Shown one piece after another: positions 11,196-23,442 of a DNA stretch of 64,000 nucleotides. The notes beneath the pieces are model-generated. The model did not search any database. It saw only the letters and a list, made by a program, of their open reading frames with translations, and was not told the DNA's origin. Within the stretch, counting starts at the first letter, position 1. Each line of letters starts with the position of its first letter. The position numbers and the translations under genes were made by a program. This DNA comes from Collybiopsis luxurians FD-317 M1 (taxonomy: Eukaryota > Basidiomycota > Agaricomycetes > Agaricales > Omphalotaceae). Where the stretch lies: the NCBI GenBank assembly GCA_000827265.1, contig KN834793.1, forward strand, positions 199,753-263,752, given 5' to 3'.

Positions 11196-12662
11196 GTCGA
11201 GTCTGAAGTCTGAGAAGAGGCTTAGATTACACGGTTCTGACTAGCCTTCGATGTACGGTATATACATAAGACTACGAAGTTGCGCTATCTCTTGCTTTGA
11301 CATAACTATCGCATGCCGGAATTGACCCTGTAGAACCATGCACCAAAGCTTTGGGCCTGTTTTGAGTGAAAACTCAGTGTATGAGGCAGGTGATGAGAAC
11401 GACGATTCGGTGTTGCACTAGCTCTATTACTTATTCGCTGTCATTCTGCATGAAATGCTTCTGTACATTCCAGCTGGGTGTGATCATGTGAGATCCTATG
11501 GGCAGATTTATCGACGGCGGAGAGATACAGGGGAAGAAAAGGGTCAATGAGGTTACGTAGCGGCATTGAATCCGAAGAATTTTCCCAAGGGCCAAGAGAT
11601 GTCCTGGCCTCTGGATCCGGGTAGCTAATCCTCGAACGGGGGCCGTACAAGAAAGGAATGACTTGCGCTGATATCCTCAGTAGGCCGTCGTTCATCCCAG
11701 CGATTCTCGATCGCGTGACCCAACCGCGCCTTATTTTAAACCTCCATGAACACTCCGCAGAAAGGCTTCACGTCCATATACGCGTTTTGCTGCCGATTCG
11801 GAGGAGTTACCTTACCACGTAAGCATTTGGGTGTCATATAGCAACATGTCCTAAACAATGGTCACCCAAAAATGGAGGCTCTAAGTGAGAGAACGATGAG
11901 ATTTTCCAATGCCGCAGCAGTGCGCGGGCGGTACCGCCGTTGAGCATCGTGACCACCAGGAACAATCCGACTCCTTTTTTACTTCATTGTCAATCATGTT
12001 CGACTAATTCGAGCTTATGTGGCTTTCACTGCATCACGACAGGAACTGTTCAGAAGAAGAAGAGGTGTAGAAGCAGAAAAACGTAAGCATATTGAGATTT
12101 TTCATACTCACGCTGTTTACAGTACTCTGACGAATCCCTAATTCTCGGGTTTCCCAGGTCATTTCCCGAGTTTCGGTCTATCCTAGCTGATTTCTAATAA
12201 AATTGACCGATGAAGACCGTGCTCGTATTCGCAGTTTTTGAGGAAATGTTGTACGAAGACATGATATTCGATGCTTTATGACCATAGCATTCTTTTCTTT
12301 AGACTGTCTTGCTTGTTCCTTCAAAGGAGGAAGCGTCTCTGCCCCCAGACTGGTCGCTGAACCATCGATGAAGAAGTGAGTCCCTTTTCTTTCGTCTCAT
12401 GACAATTATTCAATTTTCTTTTTCAGCGAGAACTCTGGAAACGTTCTGATGCTGTCTATGTATAAATTTTAAGCCACAGCCTTTTCTAGCCATCCATCCG
12501 GTCGCCAAAGCTCAATATCGTAGTTTTTGGTGTGTCAGCGGGAGCCAGTGTCTCTCTATCTAGTCGGATGGTTTCTCATAAAACAACTTGCCTCTGTGGT
12601 TCGCTACATATAAAAGCTAGGCAAAAAATTCTATGCTTATCGCTTCATCCACATTTACAATC
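11196..12662. other. Intergenic, no convincing gene
   Basis: About 1.5 kb between the regulator and the second P450. A minus-strand frame at 11441-11695 (84 codons) lacks recognisable motifs. The promoter of the second P450 lies at the right end. Confidence 0.45.
12609..12616 (+). promoter_or_regulatory. TATA box of P450 paralogue 2
   Basis: TATAAAAG lies 47 nt before the ATG at 12663, equivalent to the TATA-like site of paralogue 1. Confidence 0.6.
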
Positions 12663-15406
12663 ATGACCACAGCCAATTTTCTGGCCTTGCAGATAGGACT
12701 GTCTGTTCTGGTCCTGGAGCTATTTCGACGCTTTTATCGAAGAAATTTAGCGATATCAGCTGGAATAGCGAACGTGCCTGGTCCCGAATCGCCTTCCTGG
12801 CTCAAAGGTTGAGTATTTATTATTCTTTTCGCACCTTATTCACCCGTGCTACCACTTCAACAGGTAACTTTGATCAAATCTTTAATTCTTCAGCCTGGGA
12901 TTATCATGAATTCCTGGCCCGCAAATGTGATTAGAGTAGCTCGCGTACTTACATGTCACCGCTGACAAGTTGCATCCTTTCACAGACGGAAGTACAGTTC
13001 GTCTTCACAGTCCATTCGGGGTATAGAACCATCCTCTCTTCATCAGCGAAGTGATTAATGCGTAATATGTTGGAACAGGGAAAGAGTCTCTACACGTGCG
13101 ATCCGAAAGTGCTCCACACTGTTCTTGTAAAGGTAGAGGGACTCTGCATAGTGCACAAAATCCGTGTTTAACGTCTGCATGCGCTATTTGCAGGACCAAG
13201 ACGTGTTTGAAGAAGAAGATGGATTCATCAAGTTAGTCGAACCCACAAATTCCTCATGCCATTTGAATCTGATGATTGCCTATAGAAGCAATCTGCTATT
13301 GTTCGGAGATGGACTGCTTGGAACCCTAGGTTAGCGACTAAAGCTGTTGTACGTAGCTCTAACTAATTCCTCGCAACAGGACATCGTCATCGGAAACAGC
13401 GTAAGATGCTCAATCCTGTCTTCTCCGCTGCCCACATGCGAGATATGGGTAAGAGAATTGTTGAATGAACTGTAGAAAGTCCTAACGAGATCTCAGTTCC
13501 GACATTTTTTGAGGTTGCTCACAAGGTGATATTCTTCCGATAATAATAGGTATCTGTTAACCTCAATACTGGGGTTAAATAGCTCCAAAGCGGGATTAAG
13601 GTACAGCTACAAACGAGCCCCAAAGATCACCAGGTATGCACTGTTCATACTTATAGCAAGTAGCTTTCAACTCAGCCCCTGTATACAAAGGTCGACATTC
13701 TTTCCTGGATGGCCCGAACGGCTTTGGAATTAATCGGTCAATCGGGGCTTGGATATTCGTTTGATCCTTTGACAGATGAAGAATCCACTCACCCGTATCC
13801 TGGAATAATCAAGGAATTGCTGTATGTGTTAAAATCCTCTGTTCGATCTTTCTTTTTACACTTAAGTGTACAGGCCTACTATGATGCGATTGCACTTTTG
13901 GTTCACACGCGTAGTTCCCTTAGTCTCTGGAGTTGGTTCTCCAAAATTCCGTCGGTTTGTGGTCAATCTATTGCCATGGAAGGATTTGCATCACATGCGC
14001 GATATGATTGACTACATGTACCATATCGCAAGCGGAATTTACGAAAGTAAGAAACTCGCGCTCGAGAAAGGAGACGAGGCAGTTGCACAACAAATTGGAA
14101 GAGGAAAAGACCTCATTAGTATCCTGAGTAAGTAAGCGTACTTCGAAATCACTGAAGTCAGTCGATGTTTTTTTTAGTGAAGGAGAATATGAAAGCCACG
14201 GACGAAGATCGATTGGACGATAGTGAAGTAATCGGCCAGGTATCTTTGGTTTCCCTTGTCAGCGGAAATTTCGTCTCGAATTCACTGATTCCTTTTCATT
14301 AGATGAAGTGAGTGTCAGAATAAAACTCTTCGAGTCGCAGAGCGCTGAAATGCGCGTGATACAACTTAGCACGTTGATTTTTGCTGCGATGGATACAACT
14401 TCGGTGAGCTTTCTGGTCAAACCTAGAATAGAATGAGACCGAACCCCTTTAGAGTGCGATGGCACGTATCCTGCATCTTCTCTCCAAGCATCCAGAGGTC
14501 CAGGACAAACTCCGGGGAGAACTTAGTGAGGCAAAACTGAGGAATGGCGGTCAAGACCTTTCGTACGACGAATTGGTCTCCTTGCCGTATCTCGATGCGA
14601 TATGTCGAGAAACTCTTCGTTTGTAAGCTGGTTATTCCTTCTTGGATTGATTTTTCCTGACATTGATGCTAGGTATTCCCCCGCTCCAACTGTGACCAGG
14701 ATGTAAGCTCTAAAGCAACTTACTTTCTAAGTAGTCATTCTCATCTCCAACAGTGCACGTCAAGATGCTGTGGTACCTCTTTCCAGACCACTTACAGGGC
14801 TCAACGGTACGGAGATGAACGAGATAGCCATCCCAAAAGGCACAAGCATTGTTGTGTCCATCCTTAACTCGAACAGGAACCCAGACCTGTGGGGCAAGGG
14901 TAAGTGAGTTTTGTAAGAAAGTTTCGGCCGAAACCAACATGGTGTACTTTCCTCCAGATGCAAATGAATGGAAGCCAGAGCGGTGGCTCTCGCCTTTGCC
15001 CACTACAGTCACTGACGCGCGGATCCCTGGTGTTTATTCTCATCTGTAAGAGTTTGCTTCTGCTAAATTCATTTATCTGACACAATTCCAGGATGACTTT
15101 CATTGGAGGCGGACGATCTTGCATGTATGTGTCTTCCTTTAGGTTTGTATATCGCTGACATTGTTTATATAGTGGTTTTAAGTTTTCTCAACTGGAAATG
15201 AGTCAGTCTACAACATCATCCCAAAGCTGAAAATTTACTTACGTGTCATAACAGAAGTGGTTATTTCTGTTCTGGTTGAAAGCTTCAAGTTCTCTCCTTC
15301 TGCCCGGGACGCCGAAATTTTCTGGCAAATGAATGGTGTTACAGCGCCCGTTGTTGGAAATGAGCAGCATCCTCAATTGCCCATTGTAATCAGTCCTGCT
15401 AACTAG
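12663..15406 (+). CDS. Cytochrome P450 monooxygenase, paralogue 2
   Basis: Collinear with the gene at 5628-8403 exon by exon. The start MTTANFLALQIGLSVLVLEL gives the membrane anchor, followed by VPGPESPSWLKG. The I-helix LIFAAMDTTS, K-helix ETLRL, EWKPERWLSPLP, haem loop FIGGGRSCIGFKFSQLEM and end IVISPAN-stop (15404-15406) are all present. The same 5-nt ATGAA exon precedes the I-helix exon. I see no frameshift or premature stop, so both copies should be functional microsomal monooxygenases, probably with related substrates. Differences are spread along the gene, so the duplication is not recent. A remnant of a third relative lies at about 59 kb on the minus strand. Confidence 0.87.
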
Positions 15407-16105
15407 GACCAGAGATTCTTCGTCCTTCAACTCCTGCTTATTTTTGCGCTGGTCTGTTTCGTCCAGAATTTGACGGACCAATGTACTTTTATGAAACAAT
15501 TCTTTACTGTCAGCCAATGAAACATATGCCTTTTGAACTTGAATTGCAGGTAGCCTGACGCGAGCAGTAACAACTAGCCTTTCATTAGTTTCGATTTCGT
15601 CTGAAAAGTCTTGCCCCATGACTCTCCCACGCTCCACGAGTTTGTCGCGTTTTTGTAGAAGTGTATACACCGCTGCTCAACGCGCCTTCCAGAAAGTCGC
15701 GATGTACTGGTACAGGCACTGGCCACATTCACGTCATTCTCAGAGACCGGAACATATCTTCTGATGCTACCTCGTGTGACATCTTTTGGCTGTAACTCAC
15801 CATTTACTTTACAGCATCACGGATGAATGACACAAGGAAGGAGTTTTTGGCACCGCATACATAGGCCCATTCTATGCTGAATTCTGCTGAATTCGGTTTC
15901 CACCTTCTCAAACTTCAAGGTTTCGTTAATCCCAAACCAGCATGAATCATTGTAGGCATACCATGGATCGGACAAAGAAGGCAAATTGGAAGTAGGAGAA
16001 CTCGGTGGTACAGCTAACCCCCCAGATCCGGCGAATGACGAACAAATGACGAACAAGAAAAACTGACGGGTAAACCTACCTATAATGGCTATATACCCAG
16101 CCTTG
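15407..16105. other. Intergenic, no convincing gene
   Basis: A minus-strand frame (15239-15670) runs into the P450 3' exon but starts from GTG after an in-frame stop and has no motif. Another at 15817-16056 is equally featureless. I do not call a gene here. Confidence 0.45.
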
Positions 16106-16109
16106 ACAT

Positions 16110-16620
16110 CTCAAGTGGCGTCTTGAGTTACCATCTGCAAGCTGCTTACGTTGTGACTTGATTGTGAATGAACGAAGTTCTGAACCGGTTCGTGGACGGG
16201 ATGCAAAGACTTGAGTTGGAACACCTTCGGCTAGATTTGGAAGTCCTGGCCTCTTGAACTGGGTAGGCAACGACCTTGGTAGAGTCTTGCTATATAGGAT
16301 TGTACTACGGTTCCAGAGAACTTGGTGGATTCTTCGTCCCTGTCAAAGATTGTAATTGCCATAGCAATTTTGAGGCGAAAACATATTGGGGTCTTACTTG
16401 ATTTGACAATCAGTACGAAGAACGACTCTTGTTTATCGAATTTTCTTTCCAAGTCTCGAGTTTCCAGAAGATTGTTCATATTGAAATAACTGCAACTTGC
16501 GATAGATGGGAAGAACAATCGAAGTCTAGGCCTTCAGGGGTGGATCAAGGCATACGTACCAAGAATTGAGAAGACAAGTAGCCATCTCTATCTAGAAGAA
16601 TGTTTCGTCAACACCCTACA
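16110..16620 (+). repeat. P450-flank repeat, copy 1
   Basis: This segment matches the reverse complement of 57840-58390. Identical or near-identical blocks include GAACTTGGTGGATTCTT (about 16318), GGCAACGACCTTGG (about 16267) and TTCTGAACC.GTTCGTGGACG (about 16173). Neither copy keeps a long clean frame in this copy's register, so it is either degenerate coding sequence or a non-coding repeat. In both places it lies downstream of P450 sequence in the P450 direction. Confidence 0.75.
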
Positions 16621-17700
16621 ATTTGAACTGCTATTTAGTCCTCGAGTTTCTCTCCGGTTTGACCATACTGGGAAAACTACTGCTCGTCCGACAAGTACTG
16701 GACATGTACGGAGGTTTGAGAGAAAAAAGGTGATTATTGGGGCATCATCATCCGTAAGGCTCAATTTTTTTCAAGGAAAATAACGGCCATTAGACTCTTT
16801 GACAAGTTGCTGAAGTTCGCTGAATGAGGAAATCTTGGATTTCGAAATTTACAAGAGGGCAATGCTATTAGATATCACAGCTTATCCTTTGCTCTCCAGA
16901 TAGGCTACGGATCGGTAATCTCCACGCAAGGCAACGATACCTATTAGTCAGTCCGTCGTTGATGTGTGGACACTTTAGAAATAGATGTCCAGTGCGCTGC
17001 CCTTGCTTCTAGGAGGGCAAGCATAAAAGTTGAACATAACTGTCATTGTATCGGAGTGGACGCCTCGTGCTCGTTCAGGTCATACTCTCGTACTGTATTC
17101 GGCCCGGTATAGAAGAATGTCTTCGTCGGGCCACATTAAAAGAAACAAGTTAACAAAGAACAGAGGAAAAGGAAGTTGGACTTACTAGGACATTGACGTA
17201 TCTGGCAGTAGTTGAACAGGTTCAGCCCTTTATTGAGCGAGGATGAGGAAGGACTCAGGGAAGCATAGCTCGACGGTCATGCGAATGGTCATGCTCGCGT
17301 TAATGCTGGCCATCGGCCCCACATTTGGCATGATTAACTTCGGCGACACTACCAGAAAGAGGGCAAAACCTCCGCATACTCAGAGCGAGACGGATAATTA
17401 GAAATATATATCAAGGCGCCATTCTTATCCCAGGGGAGATTACTTCGATGGAGGAAGTAAAAAACACATATAAGCATCAGAAATGGGTATAGAATAAAGG
17501 CGAGATGAGATGTTCTTACCCTGTGTACATGTGTTCCTCAGAATTCTTTTTCTTTGTCCTCCGTGCCCCTTTCTCTTTGACCTTTTGTCGGATCGAGGTT
17601 CTTCGATCTTGCCCTCAGACTATAAAGGCTTCGCCTTTGCCTTTTTGAGCGGAGTAAAACGCGGGAGTGGGAGTAGCGAGTTGCAAGTCGAGTAACGAGT
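16621..17700. other. Intergenic, nothing recognised
   Basis: About 1.1 kb with only short overlapping open frames and no repeat structure that I can see. Confidence 0.45.
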
Positions 17701-17705
17701 TGTAG

Positions 17706-17870
17706 TGCGTACTAGACTCCAGTCTCAGACGCTGAAGGTGACGAGGAAGTATAAGAGCGTATCGCCGAGATAGCTGCAGCGTCTAGAAGCAAGGAGTTCG
17801 TAAAGATGACATTGAATGGCAGAAGAGCCGCAAGAAGCGTAAAACGAGCACTGATGCTGACGAGGGCAAG
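17706..17870 (-). pseudogene. Truncated N-terminal fragment related to the secreted His-rich protein at 53.6 kb
   Basis: On the minus strand this reads SARFTLLAALLPFNVIF..LLLDAAAISAIRS....SSPSAS, then a stop. It matches the signal-peptide region SAQFTLLAALLSLAAIG..SVDAAAISARRP..TSSSAAS of the gene starting at 53579. The start codon context is lost (no ATG at the matching site), and the frame stops at GV-stop where the intact gene continues. It is best read as a relic of a duplicated gene. Confidence 0.65.
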
Positions 17871-18418
17871 ACGTTCGACGGTTTGCCAAAACGGGCGCTT
17901 AAAATGTCCGCCAAAAATTAGACGCCCTGTTCGAATTGTGAACTCAGAACTCGCCAAACCTTTAGACAAGCTTGAGCTGCCTCGAGACAATTCTATACAT
18001 CAGTCCCTTAGCTCTACACAGACTCTTAAGATGCGATGCTTCTTTTTCTTCTCTTTCAAACATTTATATTTTGCACGTACCGTGTATTACTACCTTTCAT
18101 AATGGTAATCCGTGGCAGGCGTAGTAATGCTGGTCAAAGCAAAACTTATGGCGCTTCTCGATACGATAGGCAAGCCTTTGCTACTGGCGTATACCCGCAT
18201 ACATCGTACACCTGTGTCATGCATGAGACGCGATGCCCGTCACCGGTGTGGACCTCATCAACTTGCTCCTAGATGGAACTTTTTTCTTATACAAAGCACA
18301 CGATAAATATCAATACCATCAACTGATTCTGTACAAATTCCATCCGTCATACGTAAAGTACATACGGATCTAGAAACGTAAACGCAAACTATACTCAAGT
18401 ATCCATATTTCGCTGACC

Positions 18419-19063
18419 TCAAGCTGAGGGGATAGGGGCCAATTGGCCATTGGTACAGCTGGTCGGAAAAAGTATCAGCTGCCGCGGTTTTTCGTATGAA
18501 GATATGAAGAAACATATACCTATACTGGGAGGGCGCGTAGCATGCGTCGCCGCACCTCAAGGTTGCCTTTGTGTCGATTACAGGGCAGAGGAAATTGCCA
18601 TCGAGGCATACGTACTGCACTTCTATATCAGTAATAGTCCCTCAAATGAAACTCGAATCTACTTGCCTGAGATGGATAGAAACGTGCGTCGCCGCAGTCT
18701 TCAAGGGTTTCTGGTCCATTTACATTGATCTGCTCGAGGGTGTTGTCCGAGCAGCTGTTTTCGAATGTCAGTCAGCATACAAATAAGTAAATGCAAATGA
18801 ATAATATACCTGTACTGGGAAGTGGAGTAGCAAGCATCACCACATCGGATATAGATATCACCATTGAGGATGGGGCAGAGGAAATTGCCGTCGAAACAGG
18901 TGTACTATTAAGCAATAAGTAATTCGGTATGTCTGGGACAGTCATGATCAAGACACACTTGAGATGGGTAGTACTTGGAGTCACCACAGTTCAGAAGGGT
19001 TTCAGACTGGGCAACAACTCCAGCAACAAGAGCAGTCAAGACAAAAGAGAAGAGAGGTGCCAT
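18419..19063 (-). CDS. Secreted CBM52-like protein A (short form)
   Basis: Five-exon model on the minus strand. The signal peptide MAPLFSFVLTALVAGVVAQ is followed by two cysteine-rich modules, each of the form CGD-x-x-(Y/F)YPSQY-x-C-x-DGNFLCP....RCGDACY-x-x-SQYSC. This pattern resembles the small fungal carbohydrate-binding family CBM52 (Pfam Carb_bind, known from fission-yeast endo-glucanase Eng1), so binding of a wall glucan is likely. The domain call is from memory of the motif. The third intron starts with GC (GCAAGT). This copy ends CTNGQLAPIPSA-stop and lacks the extra Cys-rich tail that copies B and C share. TATAAAAG lies at 19094-19101. Confidence 0.72.
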
Positions 19064-20497
19064 GTTGGTGAGAAGGAGACGACGTTATGTGCCCTTTTAT
19101 ACGCCAAAGTATCGACGCGATAGGACTAGAGCCAGCTGTCTAGACGCTACCGGTTTTCAAGGCCAAGGGGGGGCAGATAAACGCTCGTTCTTAATATGAA
19201 CAACAGCTGGAATGCAGCTGCCACATACTTCGATGACAAGATGTTGATTATTCTGGTGCGGTTGGTCTAATCTACCCTGAGATACGTCCGATATCGGTCA
19301 GCACTGTACTGCACCTTTCAGCTAAGCAGAGTGAAAGAATAGAAGGTGCCAGTTTAGCCAATACTGACAAAGAATAGAGATGTTTAGAGATGTCCAGAAG
19401 GTGCACGTACCTAGCAGTGCATATTCGCGTTTGGGAAGGCTCTTTTGGCTCATCTAATTTCTCCTCCCTAGATCCAGAGCCGGCCTCTTCATTCTTTTTT
19501 CTCGTATCTACTTACGAGGAAAATTAGTCTGGAAGCTGCTTTCCTCTGGAATCCGTAAACAATGTTCCAAGATGAAACAATCCAGCAATCTAACTTTAAC
19601 TGTACACTTAGCAAATCAGTTCGAGACTCTTCCCCTCGATCGACATCGACATTGATTAACACAAGCTGTGGTCGCTGTTATCCGAATCAGACCATCTCCG
19701 AAGAGAAGAATATCAAGATTCCAGAAGGACAGATGGATACTTCCAGCGAGAGATGCTCAAAAAGATCTAGAGCGGAGATGAGATGAGGCGAGTCGAGGAG
19801 GTTCCAGCTCGACTATCACAGTCGGCTTTAGTCAAGGATAGTTCAGTGTAACACTGTACCTTTCTCTGAGCATAGCAAATAAGCGAGGACTGACATTGAC
19901 AAAGATCAGACTACGGCGCCACTGCTTTGAACCCAATTATGTCTCCATCAATACTGTGGAGATTGGAGGTCCTTAGATAGATCAGTCATGGTGCGGGCAG
20001 AAGAACAACCTGGATTCTGGTTGAACAGTTGAATATGGAGCTGTGGAGTCGTCGACCGGAAAAGACCCGGAAGCAACGTAAGCAGGCTATCCTCATTCTC
20101 TTGATAGTTCGACGGCGAGTGACAGAGAGTTGGGGATGCTTATCAGAGCTAAGTAAGATTGAAGAAGCAAACAACGGCAAAGCAGACAAAAAGCAGAGCC
20201 GAGCTTTGCCGCCGCCAGCCTTCTGAAATCGACACGATAAAAACTTTAAACTGCAGCACTGCACTACGTCCACTCGTAAGTTGCTTTCACGGTCTTATGC
20301 TTATTCTGCACCAGTTTCTCTTATATCTACTCTAAGGCGTCCTATCTGGTAATCTGGCCTCAGATCTACCCAGACCCGACCCGGCAACCAAGTAGTACAG
20401 CAACGTAAACTGTTTATTCACGGAGCTAAGGTAGAGTGAATAATCTACGCCGTGAGGTACTACGTATTTAAAATGCCATATCCATTCTACTCGGACC

Positions 20498-21296
20498 TTA
20501 GGTCGCCGTAGTAGTAGGACAGGAGCCCGGTACCAGCTCGCAAGGATCCCGACAATGGTCTGCCACAGAAATCAAACCAGGACAACAATCTAACTGAAAG
20601 CAGCCTTGGTCGTTGCAAACTACACTGATCCCAAAATCCCCAACACACGGGGGAGGAGCAACAGGAGCCAATTGGCCATCCGTACAACTGTTCAGGGAAA
20701 GTATCAGGGACCGTGGTTTTTGGTATGAAGACAGGAAGAAATGCATGCCTATATTGGGAAGGCGCGTAGCATGCGTCGCCACATCTCAAGGTTGCGCTTC
20801 CATCGATGACAGGGCAGAGGAAATTGCCGTCGAGGCATACGTACTGCACTTCCATATAAGTAACAGTTCCTCAGATGAAATTCGAACCTACTTGCCTGAG
20901 ACGGATAGAAACGTGCGTCGCCGCAGTTTTCAAGGGTTTCTGGTCCATTCGGATTGTACGGCTCAAGGGTGTTGTCCGAGCAGCTGTTTTCGAACATTAG
21001 TCAGAATATAATTCTTCCATGATGCAAATGAAAACCATACCTGTACTGGGAAGTGGAGTAACAGGCATCACCACATCGGATATAGATATCACCATTGAGG
21101 ATGGGGCAGAGGAAATTGCCGTCGAAACAGGTGTACTATAAGCAATAAGTGATCCGGTTTCGTGGCTGGAACAGTCATGATCAAAGCATACCTGAGATGG
21201 GTAGTACCTGGAGTCACCACAGTTCAGAAGGGTTTCAGACTGAGCAACGACTCCAGCAACAAGAGCAGTCAAGACAAAGGAGATAAGAGGTGCCAT
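20498..21296 (-). CDS. Secreted CBM52-like protein B
   Basis: Paralogue of gene A in the next tandem unit. The signal peptide MAPLISFVLTALVAGVVAQ is followed by two CGD..YPSQY..DGNFLCP..RCGDACY..SQYSC modules. A linker CTDGQLAPVAPPP leads into a Cys-rich tail (CVGDFGISVVCNDQGCF, LDCCPGLI, DHCRDPCELVPGSC) ending TTTAT-stop at 20498-20500. Two of its introns appear to use GC donors (GCAAGT and GCATGC). Secretion and polysaccharide binding are inferred from the signal peptide and motif pattern. No catalytic domain is attached, so it would act as a free binding protein. TATAAAAG lies at 21327-21334, about 31 nt upstream of the start. Confidence 0.75.
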
Positions 21297-22614
21297 GTTG
21301 ATGAGAGTGAGACGATGTTTTCTGCCCTTTTATAAATGCCAAGCCAGAGTATCGACGCAATAGGATTTGAGCCAACTGTCCAGACGCTACCGGCTTTCAA
21401 GGCCAAGGGGGACAAATAAACGTTCGTTTTTCATCTGCACAACAGCTGAATGCAGCTGCCACATACATTCATGACAAGGTGTTGAACATTCTAGGGCGAT
21501 TGGTCTGGTTTGCCCTGAGATCCGTCGGATTCCCGGCTAACAATGTATTGTACCTTTCACCTAAGCAGAGTGAAAAGAATGGAAAGTGGTTTAGCTGACA
21601 TTGCCAAGGAATACTTACTTACGGGGATAACGAGTCTTTTCTCTGGAGTTTGTATACGATGTTCAACAATGAAACAATCCATTAATCAAACTTTACCTGT
21701 ACACTTAGTGGATATGCTCGAGAGACTCTTCGCTTCTATCGACGGCGATATTGATTAACACAAGCTGTGGTCGCTGTCATCAAACCATTTCCGAAGAGAA
21801 GAAATATCAAGGAGAACAGATGGATACTCGCAGTATCAGATTCTAGTAGGACCTCGAGTGGAGATGAAATGAGGTCAGGCGAAGGTACCTTTCTCTGAGG
21901 ATAGCAAATAGACGAGGATTGACGTTGACAAAGATCAGACCGTGGCGCCACCGCTTCGAGCGCGATTATGTGTCTATCAATACTGCAATGAGATAGAAGG
22001 GATTGGAGGCTCTTAGATAGGTCGATCTCGCCAATGCGAGCGGAAGAAGATTAAATATGAAGCTGTGGACTTATTGACCGGAAAAGACCTGAAATTCCTG
22101 TTGGCAATGTATGTTGGGAGGCTATTTCCAATCTCCTGAACATTCGACGGCGAGCTACAGAGAGTTGTAGATGCTTAGTAAGATCGGAAGAATCAGATTA
22201 TTTGCACACGGCGGCAAAGCAGGGCCGAGCTTTTGCCGCCGCCGCCCCTGCCGCCTTCTGAAATCGGCATTATGAAAACTTTCAACTGCAGTACTGTAGT
22301 ACGTCCACCTGTAAGTCGCTTTCTCGTTCTAACGATTATCTGCGCCAATTTTTCTACCCGCTCCAAAGATTTGGACATAGTATGTAGCAAGCAATGTGGG
22401 GAACCCGGAGGAAAATTCTCTGCAATATACATCTAAAGCGTCCTATCTGATAATCTGGCCCCGGAATCATGAACAGACTCAGCCCGTAAACCAAGTAGTG
22501 CACAGAGAAGGAAACAGGAACGTAAATGCAAACTATTCATTCGCAGACCTCAGGTACGGTGAATGACTAGCACGTACTACATATTTCACATATTACATCG
22601 GTTGTACTCAGACT

Positions 22615-23442
22615 TTAGCTTGTCGTAGTAGTAGGACAGGAGCCTGGTACCAACTCGCAAGGATCCCGACAATGGTCTGCCACAGAAATCAAACCCGGAC
22701 AGCAATCTAACTGAAAGCAGCCTTGGTCGTTGCAAACTACGCTGGTCCCGAAATCTCCAACACACGGAGGAGGAGGAGGGGCAACAGGGTATAACTGGTA
22801 GTTGGTACAGCTTTTCGCGGAAGGATCAGCAAATATATTCTCGCGGAGAAGATTGAGAGAATACATACTTGTACTGGGAGGGTGCGTAACAAGCGTCACC
22901 ACACCTCAGAGTTGCGTTCCCATCCATGAAAGGACAGAGGAAATCTCCGTCAAGGCATACGTACTGCATTTCCCTGTCAGCAACAATATCCAGACGACTC
23001 TGGAAGATCATCAAGATATACTTGCCTGAGATGGATAAAACTGCGCGGTACCACAGTCCTTAAGAGTCTCTGGTCCATCCGTGGTGTAGGGCTCGAGGGT
23101 GTTGTTTGAGCAGCTGTTGTCCAGTGTCAGGGGCCAGTCAGCAAACTCAAGCGGTTCATTTGTAAAAAAGAATAAATACCTGTACTGGGAGGTAGAATAA
23201 CAAGCATCGCCACATCTGATATAAATGTCGCCGTTGAGGATGGGACACAGAAAATCGTCGTCAAAGCAGGTATACTATTTAGCAATAAGTGATCTATTTC
23301 CATGTTTGAGGCACTCATGATGATTAAAACATGCCTGAGATGGGTAGTACAACGAACTACCGCAGTTCAAAAGGTCTTCACCAGACTGAGCAACAGCTCT
23401 GGCAATAAGGGCTGTCAAGACGAAAGAGATTAGAAGCGCCAT
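22615..23442 (-). CDS. Secreted CBM52-like protein C
   Basis: Third member of the array and the most diverged. The signal peptide MALLISFVLTALIARAVAQ is followed by modules with DDDFLCPILNGDIYIRC and DGDFLCPFMDGNATLRC, then a proline-rich linker (PVAPPPPPC) and the same Cys-rich tail as copy B, ending TTTTS-stop. Both the first and the third introns start with GC (GCATGT, GCAAGT). An alanine-rich signal and even cysteine spacing support a folded secreted product. A TATA-like box is at 23477-23484. Ligand unknown; fungal wall or plant glucan are the obvious candidates. Confidence 0.73.

Noticed and set aside
1..15406. Secondary-metabolite gene cluster around the P450 genes
   Set aside because: No polyketide synthase, terpene synthase, NRPS or other core enzyme lies adjacent; the NRPS-like gene is over 20 kb away beyond housekeeping genes.
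15239..15670. Minus-strand 143-codon frame overlapping the 3' exon of P450 paralogue 2
   Set aside because: It starts at GTG after an in-frame stop, half of it is antisense to a well-supported P450 exon, and it has no motif.
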